This document shows positions 24,511-34,267 of a stretch of 64,000 nucleotides of DNA, piece after piece. The stretch covers positions 1 through 64,000 of the forward strand of contig CALVAG010000008.1 in NCBI GenBank assembly GCA_944325445.1, read 5' to 3'. Each line of letters begins with the position of its first letter. The stretch's first letter is position 1. Both the position numbers and the translations under genes were made by a program. The DNA comes from an uncultured Bacteroidales bacterium. Lineage in GTDB: Bacteria > Bacteroidota > Bacteroidia > Bacteroidales > UBA932. Under the pieces are notes generated by a model that searched no databases, was not told the origin of the DNA, and saw only the letters and a program-made list of their open reading frames with translations.

Positions 24511-27207
24511 ATGAATAAAAAAATTGTTTTGAAAGCTGTTCTTTTCTTCTTTTCTTTTTTAATTACCGTATCGCTCCATGCCGAATATATAAAGGGGTAT
24601 GTCAAAGATGCCGAAACGGGCGAACCGCTTATCGGCGCCGTAGTGAGACTGGCAACCACCAACCGTGCCGTGACCACCGACTTGAACGGATATTACGAGT
24701 TGGATGTCACCGGAGCGAAAAACGGGGTTCTCGAATTGTTTTACATTTATTACAAGGATTATTCATCTGAAAACATCGTTTTCACCGGTGAAGACCAGAC
24801 TCTCGACTTCGACATGATACCCGACAATGCCGTACTCGACGAGATCGTAGTGGTAGGCAGAAAGAATACCGAATTGCAGGGCGTGCTGATGAACGAGAGG
24901 AAAATCGCCGCAAAAGCTGTAGAAAATATCGGAGCCTCTGAAATGAGTATCAAAGGGTTGTCTAATGTAGCCGAAGCGATGGAGACCCTGACGGGCATAT
25001 CATTTGCAGAGGCCGGACAGCTTTTTGTAAGGGGCTTGGGAGACAGATACAGCCTTACCACACTCAACGGGCTACCGATAGCCTCCCCCAATCCCGACAA
25101 CAAACTGATTCCGCTCGACATATTCCCCTCATCCGTAATAGGAAGCATCTCCGTAACGAAAGTTTACGATGCTTCGAGCTTTGCAGACTATTCCGGAGCA
25201 AGGATAGATATAATAACGAAAGAGAATGTAGACAGGACATTCCTCGATATTTCTCTCGACCTTTCCGGCAATACCAACACCACGTTCGGGAAATTCTACA
25301 CGAACGACAGAAAGGGAAGCATGTTCAGGGACAACAACATCCCTTCCATCATAAAAGAGATGGACAACAGCGAGTTCGATGAATATATCCGCCGCAACGA
25401 CCCTTTCGGAAGCACGTTCGCGATAGGCAACCGTACAGCGCTCCCTGCAATATCGGGAACGATTTCCGGAGGGACCTCTTTCAAAATCAGGGAAAACAAA
25501 TTGAACCTTCTGGCCTCGTTGGGCATAAGCAACGACTATCAGACCATCAAAGACGGCTATATAGCAAACCTGACGGCCCAGGGCACGACTTTGAATGCCT
25601 TCGATTACGACAGTTACAACAGAATGTTGAACATATCGGGTCTGTTCAATGCGACATACATGTATGGCGACGGTGACAAAATAAGCTACAACATGACATA
25701 CGCCAGGAACTCCAACGACGAATACAAGCTAAGAAAAGGATTCGATTCTGAAGGGGTGCACCTTATAGGAAGCAACGGAGTAGCCCATACCTATTCGCTC
25801 TTCAACAACCAGATTGCGGGGCATCACCACCTCGGAAGTTCGTGGGAGTTGAAATGGGACGGTTCATATACCATGACAAAAAGCAATGAGCCCGACAGAA
25901 AGCAGGTCATGTACAGAGACAACGGGGATGAAAGGCCTACACTCTTCAAACTGAACAGGCAGGAGACGATGCGCTACTTCGGCGAACTTGGCGAAGATGA
26001 GTATATCGCCAACGCTTCGGCGCTTTATAAATTCGGCGAGAAGAACAGAGTGAGATTCGGCGCTACATACAAAAACAAGTCCCGCGACTACTCATCCGTC
26101 AGATTCTACTACAATCTTACAGATATCGACCCTGTAATCGATGATATTTTCAATCCTGACTTCCTTGGACACGCCGCATTGGAATCGGGCGATATAACGA
26201 TAAGCAGAGACCTGCAGCCAAAGAACAACTATTATGCGCAGCAGGATGTGGTTGCAGGTTTTGCAGATGTGGAATACTATCCTGTAGAGCCGCTCATGCT
26301 CAGCCTCGGAGTAAGATACGAATATTCGAAACAGACAGTGGAGTACTGGGACGATGCCTCAATAAAAAGGGAGTCGGAACTCAGCAGCGGAGATATTTTC
26401 CCGGCACTCAATATAAAATACAACATCGACGGGAACCATGCGTTGCGATTCGCAGCTTCCATGACAGTTACAAGGCCGTCGTTCATAGAGATGGCTCCGT
26501 TCCTCTACAAGGAGTCATACGGAAGTGCGGAAATAAGGGGTAATGAGAATATCGAAAACGGCTACAACTTCAATATCGACCTTAAATACGAATACTTTGC
26601 GAACAACAACAGGGATATGTTCTCTGCAGGTATCTACTACAAGTTCCTGAAAGATCCGATAGAGAGGATACAGCAGTCTTCAGGCGGTTCCGTAGTCTAC
26701 TCGTTCAGAAACGCCGAGCAGGGTATGGCCGCAGGGTTCGAAGCCGAATTCAAGAAGAGTTTCGCCCGATACTTCTATGCCGGAGCCAATGTCTCGCTCA
26801 TGTACACCGATGTGAAACTCCTTTCGAACGGAGGTGTGTACACAGACGACAGAAGGGCGCTTCAAGGGGCATCACCTTACCTTGGCAACGCCTTCTTAAC
26901 ATACGCACCCCGGTTCAAGAACGGTTCTTCGCTTTCGCTCTCGCTGCTTTATAACCTGCAGGGGCCCAGAATCCATACCGTAGGCATTTACGGACTTGGC
27001 AACATAGACCAGGAGGCTTTCCATACGCTCGATTTCAACATGATATATGAAATAAACAAAAACTGGAATCTTTCGCTTGCGGTAAGCAATATCCTGGATT
27101 CTGAAATGCGCTTTGTGCAGGATGTGAAGAGCATATCAAAGAAAATAGAGACGGAGCACTACAGATACGGAAGAGGAATAAGCATAGGAGTAAACTATGG
27201 TTTCTAA
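24511..27207 (+). CDS. TonB-dependent outer-membrane receptor
   Basis: 898 residues from ATG 24511; GTG 24505 and ATG 24508 are alternatives, and GAAG at 24502 favours the last one. Signal peptide (LFFFSFLITVSLHA), then a carboxypeptidase-regulatory-like domain (IKGYVKDAETGEPLIGAVVRL), a plug with DEIVVVGRKNTE and LFVRGLGDRYSLTTLNGLPI, and a 22-strand barrel ending in ISIGVNYGF with a terminal Phe. It lacks the SusC length and no SusD gene follows; instead a beta-helix lipoprotein comes 56 bp later. The ligand is unknown. An imperfect CACTTTTG box lies near 24480. Confidence 0.92.
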   Translation: MNKKIVLKAVLFFFSFLITVSLHAEYIKGYVKDAETGEPLIGAVVRLATTNRAVTTDLNGYYELDVTGAKNGVLELFYIYYKDYSSENIVFTGEDQTLDFDMIPDNAVLDEIVVVGRKNTELQGVLMNERKIAAKAVENIGASEMSIKGLSNVAEAMETLTGISFAEAGQLFVRGLGDRYSLTTLNGLPIASPNPDNKLIPLDIFPSSVIGSISVTKVYDASSFADYSGARIDIITKENVDRTFLDISLDLSGNTNTTFGKFYTNDRKGSMFRDNNIPSIIKEMDNSEFDEYIRRNDPFGSTFAIGNRTALPAISGTISGGTSFKIRENKLNLLASLGISNDYQTIKDGYIANLTAQGTTLNAFDYDSYNRMLNISGLFNATYMYGDGDKISYNMTYARNSNDEYKLRKGFDSEGVHLIGSNGVAHTYSLFNNQIAGHHHLGSSWELKWDGSYTMTKSNEPDRKQVMYRDNGDERPTLFKLNRQETMRYFGELGEDEYIANASALYKFGEKNRVRFGATYKNKSRDYSSVRFYYNLTDIDPVIDDIFNPDFLGHAALESGDITISRDLQPKNNYYAQQDVVAGFADVEYYPVEPLMLSLGVRYEYSKQTVEYWDDASIKRESELSSGDIFPALNIKYNIDGNHALRFAASMTVTRPSFIEMAPFLYKESYGSAEIRGNENIENGYNFNIDLKYEYFANNNRDMFSAGIYYKFLKDPIERIQQSSGGSVVYSFRNAEQGMAAGFEAEFKKSFARYFYAGANVSLMYTDVKLLSNGGVYTDDRRALQGASPYLGNAFLTYAPRFKNGSSLSLSLLYNLQGPRIHTVGIYGLGNIDQEAFHTLDFNMIYEINKNWNLSLAVSNILDSEMRFVQDVKSISKKIETEHYRYGRGISIGVNYGF

Positions 27208-27263
27208 AATCTAACCCGATATAAAATTAAATTTAAATCACTATCAACTAATCAAAAAAACTT

Positions 27264-28469
27264 ATGAACAGAAAATTTTATCTCGTGGCTTTTGCCTGTG
27301 CAGCAATGACAATGTTTGCTGCTTGCGACAACGGTAACAACAATGACGATGACGACGATCAGGAAAATTACAATCTTATAGGCGAACTTACGGAAGACAG
27401 GACTCTCAGTGCAGGCGAAACCTACACTCTCAGCGGAGGATTTCATGTAAAAAGCGGTGTTACGCTTACAATCGAAGAGGGTGTGACTATCGAAGCGATG
27501 GATGACAACATTGTGGATTACATACTTGTAGAGCAGGGTGCAAAAATAAATGCCAGGGGGACAGAGGCCAACCCTATAGTAATGACAGCCCAGAGAAAAC
27601 AGGCTGGCTCATGGGGCGGTCTCCACATTTGCGGCAAGGCACCTATCAACGTTCAGGGAACCACCTCTATTTCAGAAGTAGGCGATGCTGCATACGGCGG
27701 TGACGATGCTGCCGACAATTCAGGCGTTCTCAAATATATCAGAATAGAGTATGCAGGTTATACATTTACCGAGGAGAAAGAGGCCAACGGCTTCACTTTC
27801 TACGGTGTAGGTAACGGCACTCAGGTAGACCACCTTCAGGCTTACATGGGTTCTGACGACGGTTTCGAGTGGTTCGGCGGCACCGTGAATGTGAAGTATC
27901 TTGTCTCTACAGACAATACCGACGACTCTTTCGACTGGACAGAGGGCTGGAGCGGAAAGGCGCAGTTCCTTGTTGCAGAGCAGGTATCGGATGAGTGCGA
28001 CTGCCTTATCGAAGCCGACAACAACAGCAAAAACGCAGCATTGGAGCCTGTTTCGCACCCGGTACTCTCGAATGTAACCCTTATCGGCAACAACAATGCA
28101 GATAACAACAAAGGTATCCGTCTCCGCGCAGGTACATATGCAGATATCTACAACACTATAGTTACAGGCAAGGCGAACGGCATAAATGTCGAGACTCCCG
28201 AAACTTCGGCTTCGCTCTCGGAAGGTAAGTCCAAACTTCAGCATGTAATTCTTGCAGACGATATCAACGTAGCAGACGGCCCTTATACAAAAGAGATGTT
28301 CCTTGCAGACGGTACCAACAAGGTCGGCCAGACAGTCTCTCTTACAGGTATCGCAGGCATCATCGACGGCGGCATAGATGCATCGTCTGTAGACAGCTTT
28401 TTCGATGCAGTGTCATTCATAGGTGCAATCGAATCGGACAACGACTGGACTTCGGGCTGGACAAGATAA
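27264..28469 (+). CDS. Surface lipoprotein with right-handed beta-helix
   Basis: 401 residues. Lipobox FAAC at residue 20, then NGNNNDDDDD, an acidic stretch resembling the surface-export signal. The body has repeated V/I-x-V-x turns with GVTLTIEEGVTIEA, GAKINARGTEANPIVMTA, SWGGLHICGKAPI and later repeats, typical of parallel beta-helices, but no polysaccharide-lyase catalytic residues I could identify. It follows the TonB receptor closely and shares its terminator, so it is probably the receptor's surface partner in place of SusD. Confidence 0.82.
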   Translation: MNRKFYLVAFACAAMTMFAACDNGNNNDDDDDQENYNLIGELTEDRTLSAGETYTLSGGFHVKSGVTLTIEEGVTIEAMDDNIVDYILVEQGAKINARGTEANPIVMTAQRKQAGSWGGLHICGKAPINVQGTTSISEVGDAAYGGDDAADNSGVLKYIRIEYAGYTFTEEKEANGFTFYGVGNGTQVDHLQAYMGSDDGFEWFGGTVNVKYLVSTDNTDDSFDWTEGWSGKAQFLVAEQVSDECDCLIEADNNSKNAALEPVSHPVLSNVTLIGNNNADNNKGIRLRAGTYADIYNTIVTGKANGINVETPETSASLSEGKSKLQHVILADDINVADGPYTKEMFLADGTNKVGQTVSLTGIAGIIDGGIDASSVDSFFDAVSFIGAIESDNDWTSGWTR

Positions 28470-28500
28470 TACATATCGGCAACAGTAATAATAATTCTCC

Positions 28501-28537
28501 GTTATCGGCGCTCTCCGGAGTGCCGATAACTTTTTTT
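28501..28537 (+). terminator. Terminator of the TonB receptor-lipoprotein unit
   Basis: A 12-bp stem (GTTATCGGCGCT with AGTGCCGATAAC, one G-T pair), loop CTCCGG, then seven T (28531-28537). Confidence 0.92.
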
Positions 28538-28607
28538 ATTAACTTGCGCGGCGAAACTGCAGGCCCTGCAGTAAATGTAAACGAAGTTTAAACCGGTTCA
28601 GACCAAT

Positions 28608-29183
28608 ATGGAAAAACTTATAGTTGTAGATGCGTGCATGCATGAGGGTTCCCGCACGAGAAAAATAATGGAGCCCATAGTCGCCCGGCTTGCAAAGAGA
28701 TATTCGGTGGAAAAGATAGTGCTGGAGGCAGACTCCTATCCTGTCGTAGGAAAAAGGATACTTGAAGAGCGCTCATCCGGATATGTACCACAGGAAATTG
28801 TGGAAACGGCTAAAAAAGTGGCTGATGCAGACAGACTGGTAATTGCCGCCCCCTTCTGGGACATGAGTTATCCTTCCGCCCTGAAGGTCTTTTTTGAAAA
28901 TATGTCTCTCTTCAATATAACCTTTGCAAATAACGGCAAAGAGTTCACCGGACTCTGCAAATGTAAAAAAGTGCTCTATATTACGACCAGGGGCATGGAC
29001 ATCAAAACAGGAGAAGCGCTGGAACAGGCAACCCCGTATATAAGGGCGCTCTCCCGCCTGTGGGGGCTCGGAGAACTTTTGGTAGTGGCGGAAGAGAATA
29101 TGGACTACAGCACACCCGAACAGATAGAATTGAAAATCAGGGACGGAATAGAGAAAGGATTAAAAATAGCCGAAAATTTCTGA
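28608..29183 (+). CDS. Flavodoxin-fold NAD(P)H-dependent oxidoreductase
   Basis: 191 residues. Flavodoxin-2-like fold of the NQO1/AzoR type: N-terminal strand LIVVDACMHEGSRTRK as the FMN phosphate loop, VIAAPFWDMSYPSALKVFFE for isoalloxazine contact, LYITTRGM and YIRALSRLWGLGE. Such enzymes pass two electrons from NAD(P)H to quinones, azo or nitro compounds. No partner is evident. Confidence 0.85.
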   Translation: MEKLIVVDACMHEGSRTRKIMEPIVARLAKRYSVEKIVLEADSYPVVGKRILEERSSGYVPQEIVETAKKVADADRLVIAAPFWDMSYPSALKVFFENMSLFNITFANNGKEFTGLCKCKKVLYITTRGMDIKTGEALEQATPYIRALSRLWGLGELLVVAEENMDYSTPEQIELKIRDGIEKGLKIAENF

Positions 29184-29278
29184 ATTTGGTCTGTTTTTTG
29201 CGTATCGCCCCGAGGGTACCCATTGTCGAATACTATAATCCTAAACCTCGAAACAAACAACTAAAAAAGGATTATAAC

Positions 29279-30043
29279 ATGAAACAATTGAAATTTTTGA
29301 CTATTGCCCTTCTGGGGGCTGCGGCCGTAAATCTTGCTTCATGCAATAATGACGATGCAGTCTATTACGGTCCTGTTTATGCGAATGCGCTTGTCACTGT
29401 CAAGCCGAATCCGGACAATTCCGATTTTTACATGCAGCTTGACGATTCCACGACCCTTAAGGCGGTAAACCTGAAAAAGTCGCCGTTCGGCACCAAAGAG
29501 GTACGGGCTCTTGCAAATATCAGCTATGCGGACGCCGATGCGGGAGAATACGACAAATCAGTATTCATCAACTGGATAGACAGTATCCTCACAAAAAATA
29601 CCGCTCCGGATTTGAATGAGGAAAATATTGCCGCATACGGCAACGACCCGGTAGAAATCGTGAAGGATTGGGTCACAATCGCCGAAGACGGATATCTCAC
29701 ACTGAGATTCAGAAGCCGTTGGGACCCGTATCTCAACAAAAGCCATCTTGTAAACCTCGTCGCCTCTTCGGATCCTTCGAATCCTTATGAGGTAACCTTC
29801 TATCACAATGCATTCGGTGATGTGAACGGAGCCTTCGGAGACGGCATAGTGGCCTTTAACCTGGCACAATTGCCGGACACGCAGGGAAAAGTCGTAGATC
29901 TTACGCTTAAATGGAACTCATTCAGCGGAGAAAAGAGCGCAAAATTCAAATATTGTTCGAGAAAAACTGGCGGGAACGGCACATCCGTCATGGTCGAAGG
30001 CCTGGAGGTCAGGTCTGAAAGATTTGCGGATATGGTCGAATAA
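29279..30043 (+). CDS. NigD-like lipoprotein
   Basis: 254 residues from ATG 29279, with AAAAAAGG in front. An open frame back to 29060 overlaps the reductase gene and is ignored. Lipobox NLASC at residue 21, then NNDDAVYYG (acidic export signal). Two beta domains follow, with LVTVKPNPDNSDFYMQLDDSTTL, GYLTLRFRSRW and VTFYHNAFG, the pattern of the NigD-like N- and C-terminal domains of Bacteroidales. The family function is unknown. Confidence 0.88.
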   Translation: MKQLKFLTIALLGAAAVNLASCNNDDAVYYGPVYANALVTVKPNPDNSDFYMQLDDSTTLKAVNLKKSPFGTKEVRALANISYADADAGEYDKSVFINWIDSILTKNTAPDLNEENIAAYGNDPVEIVKDWVTIAEDGYLTLRFRSRWDPYLNKSHLVNLVASSDPSNPYEVTFYHNAFGDVNGAFGDGIVAFNLAQLPDTQGKVVDLTLKWNSFSGEKSAKFKYCSRKTGGNGTSVMVEGLEVRSERFADMVE

Positions 30044-30054
30044 AGGTATCTTTG
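30023..30054 (+). promoter_or_regulatory. Promoter of the CPA2 antiporter gene
   Basis: TTTG at 30023-30026, 20 nt, TATCTTTG at 30047-30054: full Bacteroidetes consensus, partly inside the end of the NigD-like gene. The ATG at 30082 follows by 27 nt. Confidence 0.75.
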
Positions 30055-30081
30055 TTCAAACCGTTTTAAAAGTCGAGTATT

Positions 30082-32220
30082 ATGAACATATTTGCGCTGA
30101 ATTTTCCCATTACAGACCCGACGTGGATATTTTTCATAGTGCTTATTATCATACTTTTCTCCCCTATGGTATTGGGAAAATTGAGAATTCCCCATATCAT
30201 AGGGATGATTTTTGCCGGCATAATCATAGGCGAGCACGGATTCAACATTCTGGAAAGGGACAGCAGCTTCGAACTCTTCGGGAAGGTGGGTCTCTATTAC
30301 ATTATGTTCCTTGCCGGGCTGGAGATGGATCTCGACGATTTCAAGAAGAACAGTTCGAAAGGTATCGTATTCGGCCTTCTCACCTTTATAATTCCGATGG
30401 TTCTCGGCATATGGAGCAGTATGGAAATGCTCGGATTCGGCGTAGCGACATCTGTCCTGCTGGCGAGCATGTACGCATCCCATACCCTTGTAGCCTACCC
30501 CATCATAAGCAGATACGGGCTTTCAAAACTCAGAAGCGTAAATATTACGGTGGGAGGTACTGCTATTACGGTGGCGCTTGCGCTGATAGTGCTTGCCGTA
30601 ATAAGCGGCATGTACAAGGGTGAAACAGGAAAGTTTTTCTGGTTCGTACTTATAGGCAAGGTGGTGATTGCGACTTTGGCCATCATCTATACCTTCCCGA
30701 TAATCGCCAGATGGTTCTTCAAAAAATATTCGGACAGCATAATGCAGTTCGTCTTTGTCCTGGCAATGGTATTTTTGGGGGCGGGACTTATGGAACTTGC
30801 CGGGATGGAAGCTGTTTTAGGCGCATTTTTGGCGGGTCTTGTACTGAACAGGCTCGTACCGCATGTCTCCCCGCTCATGAACAGGCTGGAGTTTGTCGGA
30901 AACGCTCTCTTTATTCCCTACTTCCTGATAGGCGTGGGAATGATAATAGATGTAAATGCACTGCTGCAGGGCGGCACAGCCCTGAAAGTCGCTGTAGTAA
31001 TGACTGTCGTGGCCACATTCAGCAAATGGCTTGCAGCATTCGCCACACAGAAAATCTATAAGATGAAGCCGAACGAACGCAGTATGATGTTCGGCCTTAG
31101 CAACGCTCAGGCAGCGGCTACTCTCGCCGCAGTTCTCATAGGCCATGAAATCATAATGGAGAACGGCGAGAGGCTTCTGAACGACGATGTCCTGAACGGG
31201 ACCGTCGTAATGATTCTCTTTACCTGTGTCATAAGCTCGGTGGCGACCGAACGCTCCGCCCACAAGTTCGCCACCGAAGAAGAGCTGCAGTTCGACAGCG
31301 GCAAAGAGGAGAACGACCAGAGAATCATGCTGCCTATCGCAAATCCCGAGACCATCGAGAATCTTGTGAATCTCGCCCTTATGGCAAGGGACAAAAAATA
31401 CGGCAATCCCATTTATGCCCTCTCGGTAATAAACGACAGTTCTGAAGCGGCAAACGGAAGGCAGATGGCGGAACGCAATCTCGAACGGGCTGCAGGCATT
31501 GCCGCAAGCGCCGACGTGCCGGTGAAAATGATAAGCCGGTTCGACGTAAACATCGCCTCCGGAATAGTGCACACCATAAAGGAGCAGAACATTACGGACA
31601 TTATAATAGGCCTGCACTATAAGGCCGGCATAATAGATTCCTTTTTCGGGAATCTTACGGAAAGCCTGCTCAAGGGTACACTGAGAGAGGTTATGATCGC
31701 CAGGTTGAGAATTCCCGTAAACACCGTTAAAAGGATGCATATTATCGTACCTCCAAAGGCTGAATATGCGACTGGCTTCAGAAAATGGATAAAACATATT
31801 GTCGCCATCGCCTCGCAGGCAGCATGCAAAATGATATTTACGGGGAACGGAAAGAGCCTCAAATATGTGAAAATAGCGATAGCGGAATCCGGAGCATCCG
31901 CCCAGATCTCATACGACAGCGAAGGGGAATGGGACGATTTCGAGAAGCTCGGCAAGGATGTGCATGAAAACGATCTGTTCGTACTTGTCAGTGCAAGGCG
32001 GGGCACCATCTCCTATGACCCTTCGTTCGAGAAATTTCCGATGCAACTGTCGAAATACTTCAATAATTGCAACATGATAGTCATATATCCGGAACAATTG
32101 ACGGCAGATGAAGACTTTACCTCATTCTCCGATCCTCTTGGACATACCGAGTCACAGGATTACTACAAGGCGAGAAAGTGGTTGGGCTCTCTCATTAAAA
32201 GCAAGGAAGAAGATAAATAG
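30082..32220 (+). CDS. CPA2-family cation:proton antiporter with USP-like tail
   Basis: 712 residues. About 12 transmembrane helices in the first 410 residues (FIVLIIILFSPMVLGKLRIP, LYYIMFLAGLEMDLDDFK, MASHTLVAYP-like segments, EAVLGAFLAGLVLNRLVP), as in KefB/NhaS3-type sodium or potassium/proton antiporters. The cytosolic remainder (about 430-712) carries one or two universal-stress-protein-like folds (NLALMARDKKYGNPIYALSV). No RCK/TrkA-N nucleotide motif GxGxxG was found. Driven by its own promoter; the WYL regulator follows by 7 bp. Confidence 0.88.
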   Translation: MNIFALNFPITDPTWIFFIVLIIILFSPMVLGKLRIPHIIGMIFAGIIIGEHGFNILERDSSFELFGKVGLYYIMFLAGLEMDLDDFKKNSSKGIVFGLLTFIIPMVLGIWSSMEMLGFGVATSVLLASMYASHTLVAYPIISRYGLSKLRSVNITVGGTAITVALALIVLAVISGMYKGETGKFFWFVLIGKVVIATLAIIYTFPIIARWFFKKYSDSIMQFVFVLAMVFLGAGLMELAGMEAVLGAFLAGLVLNRLVPHVSPLMNRLEFVGNALFIPYFLIGVGMIIDVNALLQGGTALKVAVVMTVVATFSKWLAAFATQKIYKMKPNERSMMFGLSNAQAAATLAAVLIGHEIIMENGERLLNDDVLNGTVVMILFTCVISSVATERSAHKFATEEELQFDSGKEENDQRIMLPIANPETIENLVNLALMARDKKYGNPIYALSVINDSSEAANGRQMAERNLERAAGIAASADVPVKMISRFDVNIASGIVHTIKEQNITDIIIGLHYKAGIIDSFFGNLTESLLKGTLREVMIARLRIPVNTVKRMHIIVPPKAEYATGFRKWIKHIVAIASQAACKMIFTGNGKSLKYVKIAIAESGASAQISYDSEGEWDDFEKLGKDVHENDLFVLVSARRGTISYDPSFEKFPMQLSKYFNNCNMIVIYPEQLTADEDFTSFSDPLGHTESQDYYKARKWLGSLIKSKEEDK

Positions 32221-32227
32221 AAAAGAT

Positions 32228-33298
32228 ATGGCCGCACGATCAGACGCACTGCTCAGATACAGGACCATCGATGCCTGCCTGAGAGACACCACAAGAAAAT
32301 ATACCCTCAAGGATCTTATCGGGAAGTGTTCCGAAGCGCTCGGGCGCAAGGTTTCGACCAGAACGGTACAGCTCGACATTCAGTTCATGAGAGACAAGAA
32401 AGAGGGGTACGGTGCGCCTATTACGGTTTTCGAAAACAGGTATTACAGATACAGGAACCAGAACTACTCTTTGACTGACACACTGGTCAAAAAGCGCGAC
32501 ATCGCCTCCCTGCAGGATATTGTCACCACATTGAAGCAATATTCCGCATTCAGGGAGTTCGGCAATCTGAAAAGCGCGGTAAACATCATAGATGAAGAGA
32601 TTGCCTCGATTATAGAAAAGCGCGAAAGCGTAATCTGCTGCGAGACCAGGGAAAAGTTCGGCGGAATAGAGTATTTCGATACGGTTTATGATGCCATAAT
32701 CCACAAAAAGGTACTCTGCATAGGATACCATTCATCCCGCTCCAACAATATAATATCCATGATTTTTTACCCGATGTACCTGAAGGAGTACCGCGGCAGG
32801 TGGTTTGCGCTGGGTTATAAGGACGGATTGAAAGGCGTGTACAGATTGCCGTTAGACAGAATCCGGGATTTTTCATATTCCATACTGCCGTTTCCGAAAG
32901 AGCTGGAATTCGATCCGGAAAATTACTTTAAAGATATCATAGGAGTTACCAGGCTCACATCCGACATACGCAATATCGCCTTGTTGGCAAAAAACAGGAT
33001 AGCCCCCTACCTGAAATTGAATCCGCTGCACCATTCCCAAAAGGTATTGGAAGAGATGGAGAACGGAGACATAAAAATTTCGATAGATATAATCCCTAAC
33101 AAAGAGTTTTACAACAGGATTATGGAACTGCAACCGGATATCAGCATACTCTCTCCGAGAGACATAGGGATAGAGGCCAATTTCAGGGCGGCAACCATGA
33201 TGGAGTCTGCGCCATATTGCGAGCAGGCCGAGGAGAGCGGGAAGGATTCCGATACCATTACGTGGGATGACGATTTTAACCTTTTTAGCAATGTATAA
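32228..33298 (+). CDS. WYL-domain transcriptional regulator
   Basis: 356 residues from ATG 32228; the frame is open to 32108 but that overlaps the antiporter. N-terminal helix-turn-helix (LKDLIGKCSEALGRKVSTRTVQLDIQ split over residues 26-52), then the WYL fold (YDAIIHKKVLCIGYHS, YPMYLKEYRGRWFALGY, VYRLPLDRIRDFSYS) and a WCX-like C-terminal part. WYL proteins sense ligands, often nucleic acids or nucleotides, in stress, phage-defence or DNA-repair settings. It overlaps the dipeptidase gene by 8 bp. Its target cannot be read from the sequence. Confidence 0.87.
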   Translation: MAARSDALLRYRTIDACLRDTTRKYTLKDLIGKCSEALGRKVSTRTVQLDIQFMRDKKEGYGAPITVFENRYYRYRNQNYSLTDTLVKKRDIASLQDIVTTLKQYSAFREFGNLKSAVNIIDEEIASIIEKRESVICCETREKFGGIEYFDTVYDAIIHKKVLCIGYHSSRSNNIISMIFYPMYLKEYRGRWFALGYKDGLKGVYRLPLDRIRDFSYSILPFPKELEFDPENYFKDIIGVTRLTSDIRNIALLAKNRIAPYLKLNPLHHSQKVLEEMENGDIKISIDIIPNKEFYNRIMELQPDISILSPRDIGIEANFRAATMMESAPYCEQAEESGKDSDTITWDDDFNLFSNV

Positions 33299-34046
33299 GA
33301 TATTGACAGGAACGCTGCTCCTTTTGGCAGCCGCGCTTTTCGCGCCGACATGTGCAAGCGCACAAAACGGAAGCCGGTTCACCCAGGCGGAAGTCTACGA
33401 AAGGATGACCATGAAAAGGAATCCGTACAAGTTGCCTATAATCGACAACATAGAGGATTACAGGGAATATGTCGGCAAACATAAGGATAATGAGCTCATA
33501 GACCTTGAGGAATATATTCCGGGCATAAAGCTGGATATAAAATATGCCACTTCCGACAATTTTACCGGCACCAGGGTATATACCATGCAAAAGGCATATC
33601 TGGTAAAAGAGGCGGCAAAGGCATTGAAGAAAGCCCAAAGGGAGCTTTCGAAAGAGGGGCTCGGATTTGTAATTTATGATGCATACAGGCCATACGCGGC
33701 TACGTTCTATTTCAGGGAGGTGTATCACGACACTACATTCGTGGCAAGCCCTACTACCGGTTCGATACATAATCGCGGATGTGCCGTAGATTTGGCCCTT
33801 ATCGATATAAAAACAGGAAAATATCTTGTCATGCCTACCGAATTCGACAATTTTACCGAAAAGGCGGCCGCCGATTATCCGAACCTTACGGAAGAACAGA
33901 TTGCAAACCGGGAAAAATTACGGAGCATTATGGAAAAGCATGGCTTTAAGATAAACAGCGACGAGTGGTGGCATTACAATCTGAAAGACAACAAGAGATT
34001 CCCGCTCATGGACATCTCTTTTGAAGAGCTGCAAAATATCAAATAA
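33291..34046 (+). CDS. ddpX: D-alanyl-D-alanine dipeptidase (VanX/DdpX, M15D)
   Basis: 251 residues from ATG 33291. Signal peptide LTGTLLLLAAALFAPTCASAQ, so it acts in the periplasm. Zinc-peptidase motifs: IHNRGCAVDLAL (SxHxxGxAxD type, His and Asp ligands) and DEWWHYN (catalytic Glu and third His ligand). YDAYRPYAA holds the substrate Arg. The family releases D-Ala from D-Ala-D-Ala in wall recycling. No VanH or VanA ligase lies nearby, so a vancomycin-resistance role is not supported. Confidence 0.93.
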   Translation: MYKILTGTLLLLAAALFAPTCASAQNGSRFTQAEVYERMTMKRNPYKLPIIDNIEDYREYVGKHKDNELIDLEEYIPGIKLDIKYATSDNFTGTRVYTMQKAYLVKEAAKALKKAQRELSKEGLGFVIYDAYRPYAATFYFREVYHDTTFVASPTTGSIHNRGCAVDLALIDIKTGKYLVMPTEFDNFTEKAAADYPNLTEEQIANREKLRSIMEKHGFKINSDEWWHYNLKDNKRFPLMDISFEELQNIK

Positions 34047-34114
34047 TCAATATTTTAGTCTATTCTACAAAATAGTGACAATTTAAAATCACAGAAAAAT
34101 AATCTCTAAAATTA

Positions 34115-34143
34115 TTGCTTTTAAACAACTTTTTTTATATTTG
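34115..34143 (+). promoter_or_regulatory. Promoter of the his operon
   Basis: TTG at 34115-34117, 18 nt, then TATATTTG at 34136-34143 (TAnnTTTG). Transcription should begin at about 34150, 11 nt before the leader-peptide ATG. Confidence 0.7.
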
Positions 34144-34160
34144 CACAAACAATTGAAGTT

Positions 34161-34214
34161 ATGATTTGTCAGTTCACTCATCATTTGCATCATCATCACC
34201 GTCAAAATCCATGA
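34161..34214 (+). CDS. hisL: His-rich leader peptide
   Basis: 17 codons, MICQFTHHLHHHHRQNP and stop. Six of residues 7-13 are His. The position between promoter and hairpin, 103 bp before hisG, is that of a transcription-attenuation leader: scarce His-tRNA would stall the ribosome on the His codons. GGCAGG right after the stop (34216-34221) can pair with CTTGCC in the terminator arm, and ATGATG at 34211-34216 can pair with CATCAT inside the His codons, giving the alternative folds such a system needs. Confidence 0.88.
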   Translation: MICQFTHHLHHHHRQNP

Positions 34215-34267
34215 TGGCAGGTTGTTTATATGTAAATGAGAGTTGAATCTATCATATTATAAAATAT

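Noticed and set aside
24511..28469. SusCD-type polysaccharide utilization locus
   Set aside because: The receptor is shorter than SusC, no SusD is present, and no glycosidase is in the unit.
28558..28572. CTGCAG-GCC-CTGCAG palindrome before the reductase gene
   Set aside because: Short, single, and without other support as an operator.
33291..34046. Vancomycin-resistance cluster
   Set aside because: Only the VanX-like dipeptidase is present; no VanH, VanA or VanS/R genes are nearby.
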